From positions 1 through 64,000 of the forward strand of contig NZ_JALKBA010000018.1 of assembly GCF_023015805.1 (NCBI RefSeq): a DNA stretch of 64,000 nt, written 5' to 3'. The position numbers and the translations under genes are program-made. Every line of letters starts with the position of its first letter. The first letter of the stretch is position 1. Shown here piece by piece: positions 63,399-64,000 of this stretch. The notes under the pieces were generated by a model. The model saw only the letters and a program-made list of their open reading frames with translations, was not told the DNA's origin and did no database searches. The DNA is from Cellulophaga sp. F20128. Lineage in GTDB: Bacteria; Bacteroidota; Bacteroidia; Flavobacteriales; Flavobacteriaceae.

Positions 63399-63914
63399 AT
63401 GAGAGTATTTAACGAAACACAACGTTTTAACCAGTGGTTTATGCAACTTATAAACTACGGCATGCTCCTATTTTTGCTGTATTGCTTTTACATTTGGTTT
63501 ATTGCCAAGTCTAATGCAGACCAGGTAATGGCAACCGATAGTACAGGTCAAATTGTGGTAACTGTTACCGTGCTACTCTGCGTTCTATTGATTTGGTCTT
63601 TTAAATTGAAGACTAAAATTGACGAAAAAGGTATTCACTATCAATTTTCTCCTATACACCGCACCTATAGGTTAATACGTTGGAATGACATGCAAAGCTG
63701 TAATCTACGGAAGTACAATGCACTGAGGGAGTATGGGGGTTGGGGATTTAAATCAGGTTTTGGGAATGGAACTGCCTTTAATGTAAAAGGAAACAAAGGC
63801 ATCCAAATTGTATTAAAAAACGATAAAAAAATATTAATTGGCACACAAAAAGATACGGCTGCAACTGCAATAATTAATAGGCATTTTAAAAAAAATACGG
63901 ATGAAAGAATATAA
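63399..63914 (+). CDS. Membrane protein with PH-like C-terminal domain
   Basis: A 171-residue protein with two membrane helices (about residues 18-35 and 50-68) and a C-terminal beta-rich part (IDEKGIHYQFSPIHRTYRLI, then GIQIVLKNDKKILIGTQKD) that looks like a bacterial PH-like domain. Its ATG directly follows the SPFH stop, with no gap, and its end overlaps the next gene by 14 bp. Function unknown; it probably works with the SPFH protein. Confidence 0.75.
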   Translation: MRVFNETQRFNQWFMQLINYGMLLFLLYCFYIWFIAKSNADQVMATDSTGQIVVTVTVLLCVLLIWSFKLKTKIDEKGIHYQFSPIHRTYRLIRWNDMQSCNLRKYNALREYGGWGFKSGFGNGTAFNVKGNKGIQIVLKNDKKILIGTQKDTAATAIINRHFKKNTDERI

Positions 63915-64000
63915 GATAATTAAACAAAAAGCTAAATTAAGAAACTCCGACAAGGATTTTGAAATAGAGCTTAACAATTATGCAAGAGAGGGTTGGCACG
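63901..64000 (+). CDS. DUF4177-like small protein (cut by the right edge)
   Basis: The first 33 codons are visible (MKEYKIIKQKAKLRNS, then IELNNYAREGWH). The N-terminal YKI strand followed by LNNYAREGW is the DUF4177 pattern. The frame runs out of the window. The start overlaps the previous gene by 14 bp, so it is the third gene of the SPFH operon. Confidence 0.6.
   Translation, partial: MKEYKIIKQKAKLRNSDKDFEIELNNYAREGWH

Noticed and set aside
1-64000. CRISPR arrays, insertion sequences, prophage and toxin-antitoxin pairs
   Set aside because: No direct-repeat array, transposase, integrase, capsid or typical toxin-antitoxin gene was seen; the hairpins and short repeats listed do not have such structure.

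Overview
The window reads as a chromosomal piece of a low-GC marine-type member of the Flavobacteriaceae (Bacteroidota). The reasons are the AT-rich sequence, a SusC/SusD pair, the flavobacterial crtI-crtB-crtZ-crtY pigment cluster with a CrtYcd-type cyclase, many short Bacteroidota lipoprotein signals, the rpmB-rpmG-DUF4295-ftsY order, and recurring TAnnTTTG -7 promoter elements with TTG -33 elements. No insertion sequence, prophage, CRISPR array or integrase was seen. It looks like core and semi-accessory chromosome.

Layout. 1-5844: tail of a multi-FAS1 secreted protein, then a carotenoid operon (crtI, crtB, an unknown 153-residue gene, crtZ, crtY) predicted to take phytoene through lycopene and beta-carotene to zeaxanthin, with a photolyase gene running tail to tail against it. 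6037-6120: tRNA-Leu(GAG). 6178-14832: a DUF1080 lipoprotein, then an AraC regulator and a trans-4-hydroxy-L-proline catabolic operon (deaminase, 2-oxoglutarate semialdehyde dehydrogenase, secreted DUF885 putative metallopeptidase, hydroxyproline 2-epimerase, FAD-dependent D-hydroxyproline dehydrogenase). 14839-21897 (minus): two tandem TlpA-like proteins, one without its CXXC, then aconitase, MoxR ATPase and two SurA-like periplasmic folding factors. 22097-30926: small conserved protein, two penicillin-recognising serine hydrolase lipoproteins, a DUF2339/DUF3999 membrane pair, a Tat-exported TIM-barrel protein and rimO. 31055-41786 (mostly minus): fabF, an AraC regulator, DUF983, ftsY, DUF4295-rpmG-rpmB, a five-gene operon (DnaQ-like exonuclease, carboxypeptidase-D-like protein, FAH-family hydrolase, Hpt protein, cinA), a 2-oxoacid dehydrogenase E2 and recR. 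41896-52257: sodium/solute symporter, CoA-binding protein, fabH-like synthase, htpG, an ECF sigma factor with a membrane partner, a small membrane protein, MOSC protein, secreted beta-rich protein, and an AraC-DoxX-AlkB unit. 52348-58834 (minus): SusC-SusD-FAS1-DUF5007-like outer-membrane uptake locus with no enzyme. 59360-64000: S1/P1 nuclease, PBP1A, and the start of an SPFH / membrane PH-like / DUF4177 operon cut by the right edge.

How the genes work together. The clearest pathway is hydroxyproline use: epimerisation, FAD oxidation, deamination/dehydration and aldehyde oxidation to 2-oxoglutarate. A secreted DUF885 protein lies inside the operon and may release the amino acid from hydroxyproline-rich peptides. 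The pigment operon and photolyase together form a light-protection block. The SurA-like/MoxR operon, PBP1A and serine hydrolases serve envelope assembly. The least understood parts are the FAS1-SusCD locus, the DUF885 link, the 153-residue carotenoid-cluster gene, the cysteine-less TlpA twin and several small DNA repeats next to operons.
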